Shown here in pieces: positions 6,796 to 13,852 of a stretch of DNA of 17,328 nt. Position numbers and translations under genes: made by a program. The first letter of the stretch is position 1, and each line of letters starts with the position of its first letter. Under the pieces are notes generated by a model, which saw only the letters and a program-made list of their open reading frames with translations, was not told where the DNA came from and searched no databases. This stretch comes from Bacteroidales bacterium (GTDB lineage: Bacteria; Bacteroidota; Bacteroidia; Bacteroidales; Paludibacteraceae): assembly GCA_900766775.1 (NCBI GenBank), contig CAAFXN010000109.1:1-17328 (forward strand). The letters are read 5' to 3'.

Positions 6796-8174
6796 TCCTG
6801 CAACGCCTCCGCTATCGGCTCCACCAGCCGGTCTATATCCCCCGCGCCGAGGGTGATGACCACCGCGGGTGCCTGCTCATGCGCTTTCTGACGCACGAAA
6901 TCCGCCAACTCGTCTTTGGTAACCAGCCATCGGTCGGCGCACGTGAGTCGCTCCAGCAGCATGCAGGACGACACCCCCGGGATGGGCTCTTCCCGCGCAG
7001 GATAAATCGGCAGCAGCACTACCTCATCCAGCGTCGAGAGCACCGCCGCGAACTGCTCCGCAAAGTCCCTCGTGCGCGAGTAGAGGTGAGGCTGAAACAC
7101 CCCTATCAGATGCCGCTCGGGGAACAGACGGCGTATCGAATCTATCGCGCTGCGTATCTCCTCGGGGTGGTGCGCATAGTCGTCCACATACGCCACCTCG
7201 GGCGTGTTCACATGCACGTTAAAACGCCTGTACACCCCGCTATACGAGTCTATGCCGTGCCGCAGTTCGTCCACCCGCACGCCGTTCAGCCACGCCGCCG
7301 CCATCGCCGCCACAGCGTTCTCGATGTTTATCCACACGGGCACGCCTAAGTTCATGTCCACTATCGTCTCCGTCGGCGTGTGGAAGTCGAAGCGGATATG
7401 CCCGTCTGCCACGCGGATGTTGTCCGCGTAGAAGTCCGCGACCTCTGTCGCGCTGTACGAATACACCTTCACCCCTTTCTTCACTTTCGGCTGCAACGCT
7501 ATGCCTTTCTTCACAATCAGCGTATTTTTTACAAGCGACGTAAACTCCTGAAAAGCAGCGCGGTACTCTTCCTCTGTGCCGTATATGTCGAGGTGGTCGG
7601 GGTCGGCGGAGGTGATTATCGCCATGTAAGGCGTCAGTTGCAGAAACGAGCGGTCGTACTCATCCGCCTCCACCACCACGTAACTCGTGTCTTTCTGCAT
7701 CAGCACGTTCGAGTTGTAGTTGTTGCTTATCCCGCCCAAGAACGCATTCACACCTATCTCCGACTGGTACATGATATGCGCCAGCATGGTCGAAGTCGTC
7801 GTCTTCCCGTGGGTGCCTGCCACACACAGCGCGCGCATCTGCTTGGTAACCATCCCCAGCACCTCCGCGCGTTTCTGTATCGAGAAACCGCCGCCGAGCA
7901 AGTACTGATAAATAGCGCAGTCATCATGCACCGCAGGCGTGCGCACCACCAGCGTGTGTTTCGGTGTCAACTCCACACGCTGCACATTCTCCACGCGGTC
8001 GGTGTAGTGCACCTCTATCCCTTCCTTCTCCAATTCCTTCGTCAGCGGCGACGCTGTCCGGTCGTAGCCCATGACCAAGAAGCCCTGCGCCTTGAAATAA
8101 CGCGCCAAAGCACTCATGCCGATGCCGCCGATACCTAAGAAGTAAAGAGATTGTATATCTTTGTAATCAATCAT
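6777..8174 (-). CDS. murC: UDP-N-acetylmuramate--L-alanine ligase
   Basis: The product is a 465-residue cytoplasmic Mur ligase that adds L-alanine to UDP-MurNAc in an ATP-dependent step of peptidoglycan precursor synthesis. The UDP-binding N-terminal domain carries FLGIGGIGMSALA (12-24). The ATP loop is GTHGKTTT (120-127), followed by EADEYDRSF (169-177) and DPDHLDIYG (191-199), then NIENAVAA and YVDDYAHHPEEI in the central and C-terminal domains. Length is typical. The last codons and the stop (DEGPLR then TGA) coincide with a dispersed repeat word, so the C-terminal tail may be secondarily altered. It is the first gene of the minus-strand operon, with a promoter candidate about 75 bp upstream. 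murG and the earlier dcw genes are absent from the window. Confidence 0.97.
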   Translation of the reverse strand: MIDYKDIQSLYFLGIGGIGMSALARYFKAQGFLVMGYDRTASPLTKELEKEGIEVHYTDRVENVQRVELTPKHTLVVRTPAVHDDCAIYQYLLGGGFSIQKRAEVLGMVTKQMRALCVAGTHGKTTTSTMLAHIMYQSEIGVNAFLGGISNNYNSNVLMQKDTSYVVVEADEYDRSFLQLTPYMAIITSADPDHLDIYGTEEEYRAAFQEFTSLVKNTLIVKKGIALQPKVKKGVKVYSYSATEVADFYADNIRVADGHIRFDFHTPTETIVDMNLGVPVWINIENAVAAMAAAWLNGVRVDELRHGIDSYSGVYRRFNVHVNTPEVAYVDDYAHHPEEIRSAIDSIRRLFPERHLIGVFQPHLYSRTRDFAEQFAAVLSTLDEVVLLPIYPAREEPIPGVSSCMLLERLTCADRWLVTKDELADFVRQKAHEQAPAVVITLGAGDIDRLVEPIAEALQDEGPLR

Positions 8175-8248
8175 AATGTTGATGATAATTCGTTTGGTTT
8201 AATAATAGTAATCTGTTTGGTTCGTGAGTTTATTGGATTTTCGGCCTG

Positions 8249-8279
8249 CAAAGATACTGCTTTTTTTTGGAATACACAA
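8249..8279 (-). promoter_or_regulatory. Candidate Bacteroidota sigma-A promoter of the murC-fts operon
   Basis: On the minus strand TTG (8279-8277) and TATCTTTG (8256-8249) are 20 nt apart, a close match to the Bacteroidota -33/-7 consensus TTTG and TAnnTTTG. The predicted start near 8243 gives a leader of about 68 nt before the murC ATG. Confidence 0.68.
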
Positions 8280-8367
8280 GGGTTACCCTAATTTTTTGTG
8301 CCTCACCTCTGTTTTGCCCGTCCCGCCGCCGCACCGAAAATTTACGATTGTTAAGATGACTCTCCCC

Positions 8368-8455
8368 GAGACCGTGCAGAGACCGTACCATAACATTACC
8401 GTAACATTACCGTAACATTACCGTAACATAAGAGAGACCATCACGAGACTTTCTG
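8368..8455. repeat. 11-bp periodic array in the divergent region
   Basis: Eight consecutive in-register 11-mers run GAGACCGTGCA, GAGACCGTACC, ATAACATTACC, GTAACATTACC, GTAACATTACC, GTAACATAAGA, GAGACCATCAC, GAGACTTTCTG. The three central units are almost identical. The outer GAGACC units resemble the 11-mers at 1398-1441. Confidence 0.75.
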
Positions 8456-8599
8456 CGGACTCAAAAAGGTACGATTATTAAGATTTTGCCGATTTCCATC
8501 CGCCGCAAAACCGACCCAAAAGCAGAAAAAACGACGTACTAAACTGATTTTATGCAAAGGAAATAAGGTTTCACTAAAATTTACGCCGCAGCAACCACT

Positions 8600-8616
8600 T
8601 TGGCACAATGTTTGTA
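8600..8616 (+). promoter_or_regulatory. Sigma-54-like promoter candidate of the moxR-bat operon
   Basis: TTGGCACAATGTTTGTA matches the sigma-54 consensus TTGGCAC-N5-TTGCW with exact GG-N10-spacing. The one departure is GT in place of the nearly invariant -12 GC. A start about 12 nt downstream would give a leader of about 40 nt before the moxR ATG at 8668. No TAnnTTTG element is visible in the 230 bp upstream of moxR. Confidence 0.4.
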
Positions 8617-8667
8617 TAGGACGGAATAGTGGATAATCATCACGAACATCATAAATACAATATATCA

Positions 8668-9663
8668 ATGGAAACAACAGTAGATATTCGTGCGCTGCAG
8701 GAGCGTATTGAGCGCGAGAGTTCGTTTGTAGAGGCACTGACGATGGGTATGAACCAAGTGATTGTGGGGCAGAAACACCTCGTAGAGAGCCTGTTGATAG
8801 GACTGCTCAGCGACGGGCATATCCTCCTCGAAGGCGTGCCCGGACTCGCAAAAACCTTGGCTATCAAGACATTAGCAGACCTTATCAAGGCGGACTTCTC
8901 CCGTATTCAGTTCACGCCCGACCTGCTGCCTGCCGATGTGGTAGGTACGCAGATTTACTCGCAGAAGACCGAGGAGTTTCACATCAAGAAAGGCCCCATC
9001 TTCGCGAACTTCGTGCTCGCAGATGAGATTAACCGTGCACCCGCGAAGGTGCAGTCGGCCTTGCTCGAAGCCATGCAGGAGCGGCAAATCACCATCGGCG
9101 ATGAGACCTTCCCGCTGGGAGACCCCTTCCTCGTACTCGCTACGCAGAACCCCATAGAGCAAGAGGGTACTTACCCCCTGCCCGAAGCGCAGACCGACCG
9201 ATTCATGCTCAAGGTAGTCATCGGCTATCCGAAGAAAGAGGAGGAGCAGCAGATTATCCGTCAGAACATCGGCGGCAAGAAACCGCACGTGTTGCCTATT
9301 CTCTCCACGGACGACATCAAGAAAGCCCGCGAGATAGTAAACGAGGTATATCTTGACGAGAAGATAGAACGCTATATCGTTGATATCGTGTTCGCTACAC
9401 GTACCCCCGAGGACTACGGATTGAAGAACCTGAAGCCGATGATACAGTTCGGCGGCTCGCCTCGTGCCAGCATCAACTTGGCGCGTGCGGCGCGTGCCTA
9501 CGCCTTCATCCACCGCCGCGGATATGTCATCCCCGAGGATGTGCGTGCAGTATGCTACGACGTGCTGCGCCACCGTATCGGCTTGACCTACGAGGCAGAG
9601 GCGAACAACATGACCACCGAGGACGTGATTACCGAAGTGCTGAACGCTGTGCAAGTGCCGTAA
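8668..9663 (+). CDS. moxR: MoxR-family AAA+ ATPase of the Bat operon
   Basis: The product is a 331-residue cytoplasmic AAA+ ATPase thought to act as a chaperone for vWA-domain partner proteins. It has Walker A GVPGLAKT (56-63), Walker B VLADE (116-120) followed by INRAPAKVQSALLEAMQE, sensor 1 ATQNP (158-162), an arginine-finger region EAQTDRF (173-179) and sensor 2 GGSPRAS (262-268). I chose the ATG at 8668 because the protein then begins METTVDIRALQ, as relatives do. An in-frame GTG at 8629 would add 13 histidine-rich residues and would fall at or before the predicted transcript start. It heads the operon moxR-DUF58-DUF4381-like-batA to batE. A repeat-filled gap of 173 bp separates it from the next gene. 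Confidence 0.96.
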   Translation: METTVDIRALQERIERESSFVEALTMGMNQVIVGQKHLVESLLIGLLSDGHILLEGVPGLAKTLAIKTLADLIKADFSRIQFTPDLLPADVVGTQIYSQKTEEFHIKKGPIFANFVLADEINRAPAKVQSALLEAMQERQITIGDETFPLGDPFLVLATQNPIEQEGTYPLPEAQTDRFMLKVVIGYPKKEEEQQIIRQNIGGKKPHVLPILSTDDIKKAREIVNEVYLDEKIERYIVDIVFATRTPEDYGLKNLKPMIQFGGSPRASINLARAARAYAFIHRRGYVIPEDVRAVCYDVLRHRIGLTYEAEANNMTTEDVITEVLNAVQVP

Positions 9664-9836
9664 AGGAGACCGTCTTACGACTGAAAGACCGCGCTTCGCG
9701 CTGAAAGACAAAAGACCGCTCACTTCGTTCGCTAAAAGACTGATATAGTCTCGAAAGGTAAATCAGTCGGACAGCGTAGCGGTCGGGCAACAAAGTGGTC
9801 GGACAGCGAAGCGGTCAACCAATCAAAAGAAGAATT
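9664..9836 (+). repeat. Three-module hairpin repeat block in the moxR-DUF58 gap (copy 1)
   Basis: Three tandem modules of the form GACCG-stem-TTNCG-stem-CTGAAA lie at 9668-9686, 9687-9706 and 9714-9737. Their cores are GTCTTACGAC, GCGCTTCGCGC and GCTCACTTCGTTCGC. A small palindrome GACTGATATAGTC (9738-9750) and three copies of a word ending GCGGTC or GTGGTC (9765-9816) follow. The segment 9701-9746 matches 12699-12744 at 44 of 46 positions. The remaining 20 bases are an A-rich leader to the DUF58 ATG. Confidence 0.85.
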
Positions 9837-10724
9837 ATGACGCAAGAGGAGTTACTAAATAGGGTACGGAAGATAGAGATTAAGGCGCGGGGACTGAGCC
9901 GCAATATCTTCGCAGGCGAGTACCATTCGCAGTTCAAAGGGCGCGGTATGGCGTTCTCTGAGGTGCGTGAGTATCAGCCCGGAGACGATGTGCGGTCTAT
10001 TGATTGGAATGTTACCGCGCGCCTGAACAAGCCGTATATCAAGGTGTTCGAGGAAGAGCGCGAGATGACGGTAATGCTCTTGGTGGATGTGTCCGGCAGT
10101 AGAAACTTCGGTACCCTGAGCGAGACCAAACGCGATAGGATGGCGGAGGTGGCTGCCACACTGGCGTTCTCTACCATTGCCAACAACGACAAGGTGGGCG
10201 TCATCTTCTTCTCCGACCACATCGAGAAGTACATCCCCGCCAAGAAAGGGAAGTCACATGTGCTCCATATCATACGCGAGTTGCTTTCGTTTGAGCCTGA
10301 ATCCGCAGGCACGGACATCAACGGCGCGCTACAGTATTTCGCCAATGCGCAGAAACGCCGCTGCACCGCCTTCCTCATCTCCGACTGCATGGACGAGACC
10401 TTTACACGAGAGACAGATAGCCTACGGATTGGGATGCTGCCCGTCGCGATAGCCGCACACAAGCATGACCTCAACGTGGTGCAGATTTATGACCGACGCG
10501 ACGCAGAGATGCCCGATGTGGGGTTGCTGAAGGTGAAGGATGCCGAGACAGGCGAGCGCATTTGGGTGGATACCGCGATGGAGCAAGTGCGCAACGACTA
10601 CGCCCGCGCATGGCAACGGCAACAGACCCTGCTCGACAACCTTTTCATCAAGGCGGGCGTGAACAACATCGCCATCCGCACCGACGAAGACTATGTGAAA
10701 GCACTGATGAGACTATTTAGATAA
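9837..10724 (+). CDS. DUF58 domain (vWA-like) protein of the Bat operon
   Basis: The product is a 295-residue protein encoded directly between the MoxR ATPase and the Bat proteins, the usual place for DUF58 partners of MoxR. The N-terminal signature FAGEYHSQFKGRGMAFSEVREY (25-46) is followed by the DUF58 hallmark GDDVRSIDWNVTAR (49-62). A vWA-like fold then begins at VMLLVDVSGS with a DxSGS metal-site motif (D84, S86, S88). No signal peptide or clear membrane helix is seen, so it is probably cytoplasmic. I chose the ATG at 9837. An upstream in-frame GTG (9795) would translate the gap repeat. Its stop overlaps the next start by one base (TAATG), which indicates translational coupling. The biochemical role is unknown. 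Confidence 0.93.
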   Translation: MTQEELLNRVRKIEIKARGLSRNIFAGEYHSQFKGRGMAFSEVREYQPGDDVRSIDWNVTARLNKPYIKVFEEEREMTVMLLVDVSGSRNFGTLSETKRDRMAEVAATLAFSTIANNDKVGVIFFSDHIEKYIPAKKGKSHVLHIIRELLSFEPESAGTDINGALQYFANAQKRRCTAFLISDCMDETFTRETDSLRIGMLPVAIAAHKHDLNVVQIYDRRDAEMPDVGLLKVKDAETGERIWVDTAMEQVRNDYARAWQRQQTLLDNLFIKAGVNNIAIRTDEDYVKALMRLFR

Positions 10725-11653
10725 TGATGAATCTGTTATTAGCAATAATCGTTTCTGCAGCCATCGACTCGACGGCAATCTATATCGGCGACCAGACGGA
10801 TATGCACCTGTGCGCTACGCTGGAGCCGACGGAGCAAGTGGCATTGCCCCGCTACGGGGAGATGCTTATCGACGGCATCGAGATAGTGGAGCGCACGGAG
10901 GTGGACTCCACCGTCCTGCAAGACGGGCGAGTGCAACTGGCGCAGACCCTGACACTGACATCGTTCAGCGATTCGCTGTTCTTCATCCCGCCGCAACCTT
11001 TCGTGAGCGGAGAAGACACGCTATGGTCGGACGGCTTGTCGCTCAACGTGATACAGCCCTTCGAGATAGACACCACGCTTGCCATCACCGACATCAAGCC
11101 CGTGCAACGGGCGCCGATATGGTGGTGGGGTATCATCCGCTGGGTGCTACTGGCAATAGGTTGCGTACTCTTGGGCGTTGGAGTATGGTTCTTCCTGCGA
11201 TGGGCAATGCGCCGCAAGAAAGGCGACGAGTTGCAGTTGGCAGAGGTAGAGAAACGCCCTGCGGAGGAAGTGGCATTGGAGAAACTCGACAAAATCAAGG
11301 CGGAGAAGATTTGGCAGGAAGGCAAGGTAAAAGAGTATCAGACGGAGTTGACGGATGTCATCCGCGAGTATATAGGTCGCCGCTACGAGGTGAAGAGCAC
11401 GGAGAAGACCAGCGATGAGACACTACGCGAACTCAAGCCGCTGATGGCAGAGCAGAAGGAACTGTTTGAGCGGCTGAGGAAGATGCTCTCACTCGCCGAC
11501 TTGGTGAAGTTCGCCAAATGGCACACCACCCCCGATGAGAACGAGAGCGCGCTGCTGACCGCCTACGATTTCGTACACGAGACCACCACTATCCCCGCCG
11601 AAGGCGAACCCAAAGAGGAGGAAGATATGTTCTCGCTGGAAACAAGCCACTAA
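10724..11653 (+). CDS. DUF4381-like membrane protein of the Bat operon
   Basis: The product is a 309-residue protein that I do not recognise by strong motifs. Layout and position match the single-pass proteins often placed between the DUF58 gene and batA. A hydrophobic N-terminus (MMNLLLAIIVSAA) looks like a short signal sequence. A beta-rich, probably periplasmic segment follows (about 15-125). One membrane helix with a tryptophan-rich start covers about 132-158 (PIWWWGIIRWVLL onward). The cytoplasmic C-terminus is charged and helical (about 163-309) and includes EYQTELTDVIREYIGRRYEV and FAKWHTTPDENESALLTAYDFV, resembling the C-terminal region of BatD-type proteins. Translation is coupled to the DUF58 gene by a one-base overlap, and batA follows after 23 bp. 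The function is unknown; a role in the Bat membrane complex is inference. Confidence 0.82.
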   Translation: MMNLLLAIIVSAAIDSTAIYIGDQTDMHLCATLEPTEQVALPRYGEMLIDGIEIVERTEVDSTVLQDGRVQLAQTLTLTSFSDSLFFIPPQPFVSGEDTLWSDGLSLNVIQPFEIDTTLAITDIKPVQRAPIWWWGIIRWVLLAIGCVLLGVGVWFFLRWAMRRKKGDELQLAEVEKRPAEEVALEKLDKIKAEKIWQEGKVKEYQTELTDVIREYIGRRYEVKSTEKTSDETLRELKPLMAEQKELFERLRKMLSLADLVKFAKWHTTPDENESALLTAYDFVHETTTIPAEGEPKEEEDMFSLETSH

Positions 11654-11676
11654 CCACTAATCACAGACCACTAACA
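11654..11676 (+). repeat. CCACTAA heptamer words in the batA leader
   Basis: Two exact CCACTAA units (11654-11660 and 11668-11674) are separated by one degenerate 7-mer and end 2 nt before the batA ATG. The same heptamer forms the array just before batE (16544-16571). Confidence 0.7.
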
Positions 11677-12663
11677 ATGTCATTTGCAAGTCCCGGATAT
11701 TTATTTCTGCTACTATTCCTGATACCTGTCGTGGGATGGTACATCTATGAGTTGCACAAAGCGGACGCAAGTGTGCAGATGTCGTCTGCCGCCACGCTGA
11801 AACGCAGTGCGCGTTCGTGGCGAGTGTATCTGCTGCATGTGCCCTTTGTGCTGCGTGTGGCGGCTATCACGCTGCTCTCTATTGCATTGGCGCGTCCGCA
11901 ACTGACCAACCGCTGGTCATCGGAGTCCACCGAGGGAATAGACATCATGATGGCACTTGATATCTCGGGCACCATGCAGGCGGAAGACCTGAAGCCCAAC
12001 CGACTGGAAGCCGCCAAGCAGGTAGCGTCGGACTTTGTCATTGCGCGACCCAACGACCAGATAGGGCTCGTAGTCTTTGCCGGCGAGAGTTTCACACAGT
12101 GCCCGCTCACGACCGACCACGCGGTGTTGGTCAATCTGTTTAAGTCGGTGAAGTTCGGCATGATAGAGGACGGTACCGCCATCGGTTTAGGGTTGGCGAA
12201 TGCGGTCAACCGCATGAAAGACTCACCCACGAAGTCGAAAGTGGTCATCCTGCTGACCGACGGCTCGAACAACCGCGGGGACATTGACCCTATCACGGCA
12301 GCGGAGATAGCCAAGACCTTCGGTATCCGTGTGTATGCCGTGGGTGTAGGCTCGCATGGACAGGCACGCGTGCCGGTGCAGACACCTATGGGGGTGCAAT
12401 ATATGACTATGGATAGCGAGTTCGACGAGACGACGCTCCAGAACATCGCTTCTATCACGGGCGGGCAATACTTCCGCGCTACGGACAACAACAGCCTGAA
12501 GCAGATTTACGAACAGATAGACCAACTGGAGAAGACCAAACTGCGTGTGCGCGAGTATGCCAAGCATACCGACACCTTTGCGCCTTTCCTCGTTGCCGCG
12601 CTCCTATGCTTGCTGGCAGAAATCCTGCTGCGCTACTTCGTCCTGCGGACGATAAGCAACTAA
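11677..12663 (+). CDS. batA: BatA, vWA-domain inner-membrane protein
   Basis: The product is a 328-residue membrane-anchored vWA protein of the Bacteroides aerotolerance operon. Two N-terminal membrane helices (about 7-24 and 54-72) are followed by the ARPQ motif (72-75). The vWA domain (about 88-280) has MIDAS residues D95, S97 and T99 in DISGT, T167 in DGTAIG and D195 in LLTDG. A third helix (about 301-323) closes the protein. The usual MIDAS is DxSxS; here the second serine is threonine, which can still offer a hydroxyl ligand. The motif AEDLKPNRLEAAK (102-114) is typical of BatA. The gene is 23 bp after the DUF4381-like gene and 160 bp before batB, with a module-repeat block between. Biochemical function is unsettled; an envelope complex with BatB to BatE is likely. 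Confidence 0.95.
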   Translation: MSFASPGYLFLLLFLIPVVGWYIYELHKADASVQMSSAATLKRSARSWRVYLLHVPFVLRVAAITLLSIALARPQLTNRWSSESTEGIDIMMALDISGTMQAEDLKPNRLEAAKQVASDFVIARPNDQIGLVVFAGESFTQCPLTTDHAVLVNLFKSVKFGMIEDGTAIGLGLANAVNRMKDSPTKSKVVILLTDGSNNRGDIDPITAAEIAKTFGIRVYAVGVGSHGQARVPVQTPMGVQYMTMDSEFDETTLQNIASITGGQYFRATDNNSLKQIYEQIDQLEKTKLRVREYAKHTDTFAPFLVAALLCLLAEILLRYFVLRTISN

Positions 12664-12779
12664 CCGACCGCGTTGCGCGCTGAGAGATCGTCTTACGACT
12701 GAAAGACAAAAGACTGCTCACTTCGTTCGCTGAAAGACTGATATGGTAGTGGAGAGTGAATAAGTCGGATAGTGAAGCG
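12664..12779 (+). repeat. Three-module hairpin repeat block in the batA-batB gap (copy 2)
   Basis: The block holds the same three hairpin modules as the moxR-DUF58 gap, in a different order: GCGTTGCGCGC first, CGTCTTACGAC second, GCTCACTTCGTTCGC third. The 19-mer CGTCTTACGACTGAAAGAC at 12689-12707 is identical to 9671-9689, and 12699-12744 matches 9701-9746 at 44 of 46 positions. The block begins at the batA stop codon and runs into the octamer array. Confidence 0.87.
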
Positions 12780-12819
12780 GTCAAATAGTCAAATAGATAA
12801 ATAGTCAAATAGTCAAATA
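12780..12819 (+). repeat. GTCAAATA octamer array in the batB leader
   Basis: Five tandem octamers are present; the third is altered to GATAAATA. The array ends 4 nt before the batB ATG (GTCAAATAATATATG). It matches the array before nadC in unit, orientation relative to the gene and spacing. Confidence 0.9.
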
Positions 12820-12823
12820 ATAT

Positions 12824-13852
12824 ATGTTTCGTTTTGCCAATATAGACATGCTATGGTTGCTGGCAGGGGTGCCGGTGATGGTAGTAGCGTATATCTTGTA
12901 TGCGCGTCGGAAACGCCGCCAGTTGGAAGCATTTGGCGACCCTGCATTGGTGGAGGCGCTGATGCCCAACGCGTCGCGCGTGCGCCCTACGGTGAAGTTC
13001 AGCCTGCTGATGGTGGCGTATGTGCTGCTGTGTATTGCAGTGGCGCGTCCGCAATACGGGCAACGCGAAGAGACGCGCAAAAGGCAAGGCATCGAGGCGA
13101 TTATCGCTCTCGATATATCCAACTCGATGATGGCGGAGGACGTAGTGCCCAACCGCCTCGACAGAGCCAAGCAGATGTTGAGCAAGATGATAGACCGGAT
13201 GGTAGACGACAAGGTCGGTTTAGTAGTGTTTGCCGGCGAAGCCTTCACCCAACTGCCTATCACTTGCGACTACGTCTCGGCGAAGATGTTCCTCTCTGCC
13301 ATCGACCCGAGCCTTATCAAGACCCAAGGAACGGCTATCGGCGAGGCACTCTCCACCTCCATCCGCGCTTTCGGCGGCGAGGAGACGGACGCAGGACGAG
13401 TGATTGTGCTCATCACCGATGGTGAGAACCACGAAGACGACGCCGTGGCAGTGGCGACACGCGCCAAAGAGATGGGTATAAAAATCATTGTCGTGGGCAT
13501 AGGCAAACCCGAAGGGGCTCCTATTCCCATCCCGGGCACTAACGACTTCCGCAAAGACCGACAAGGCAACGTGGTAGTGTCGCGCTTGAACGAAGACATG
13601 TGCCGCGAGATAGCACAGGCGGGCAACGGTATCTACGTCCGTTGCGACAACACCAACACCGCCATGCGTACCCTTGAGAAAGAATTAGACACCCTTGCCA
13701 CCGCAGAGTTGGAGACACAGGTCTTCACCGACTACAACGAGCAGTTCCAGACCTTTGCCCTGCTGGCATTGCTGGTGCTTATCATCGACTTCTTTATCTT
13801 CAACCGCAAGAACAAATCGCTCACACGAATCAATATCTTTGAACGGTCATGA
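12824..13852 (+). CDS. batB: BatB, vWA-domain inner-membrane protein
   Basis: The product is a 342-residue paralogue of BatA with the same plan. Two N-terminal membrane helices (about 8-26 and 58-73) and an ARPQ motif (74-77) come first. A vWA domain follows with a full MIDAS: D97, S99 and S101 in DISNS, T170 in QGTAIGEA, and D199 in LITDGEN. A C-terminal helix (about 311-327) ends the membrane topology. BatA and BatB presumably pair in the membrane, and their vWA metal sites are candidate targets of the MoxR ATPase. The start codon follows an octamer repeat array. The stop overlaps batC by four bases (ATGA), which indicates coupled translation. Confidence 0.95.
   Translation: MFRFANIDMLWLLAGVPVMVVAYILYARRKRRQLEAFGDPALVEALMPNASRVRPTVKFSLLMVAYVLLCIAVARPQYGQREETRKRQGIEAIIALDISNSMMAEDVVPNRLDRAKQMLSKMIDRMVDDKVGLVVFAGEAFTQLPITCDYVSAKMFLSAIDPSLIKTQGTAIGEALSTSIRAFGGEETDAGRVIVLITDGENHEDDAVAVATRAKEMGIKIIVVGIGKPEGAPIPIPGTNDFRKDRQGNVVVSRLNEDMCREIAQAGNGIYVRCDNTNTAMRTLEKELDTLATAELETQVFTDYNEQFQTFALLALLVLIIDFFIFNRKNKSLTRINIFERS

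Larger units (their letters stand above)
8175..8667. promoter_or_regulatory. Divergent control region between murC and the moxR-bat operon
   Basis: These 493 bp hold no convincing gene. From left to right they contain the murC leader and promoter candidate (8249-8279), a 15-bp direct repeat flanking an 11-mer array (TACGATTRTTAAGAT at 8343-8357 and 8470-8484, one mismatch), the array itself, a sigma-54-like site (8600-8616) and the short moxR leader. A weak 63-codon plus frame (8224-8415) and a minus frame (8441-8737) overlap these signals and are not credible genes. Confidence 0.65.

Noticed and set aside
8629..8667. Upstream GTG start for moxR adding a histidine-rich N-terminus
   Set aside because: The ATG at 8668 gives the usual family N-terminus, and the GTG lies at the expected transcript start.
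8872..9723. 283-codon minus-strand frame opposite moxR
   Set aside because: It is antisense to a clear AAA+ ATPase and has no start context or motifs.
9795..9836. Upstream GTG start for the DUF58 gene
   Set aside because: The extension would translate the module repeat; relatives begin near the chosen ATG.
9664..9836. Possible CRISPR-like array in the moxR-DUF58 gap
   Set aside because: Units are unequal in length, lack constant repeats with unique spacers, and recur at other gaps; no cas genes are present.
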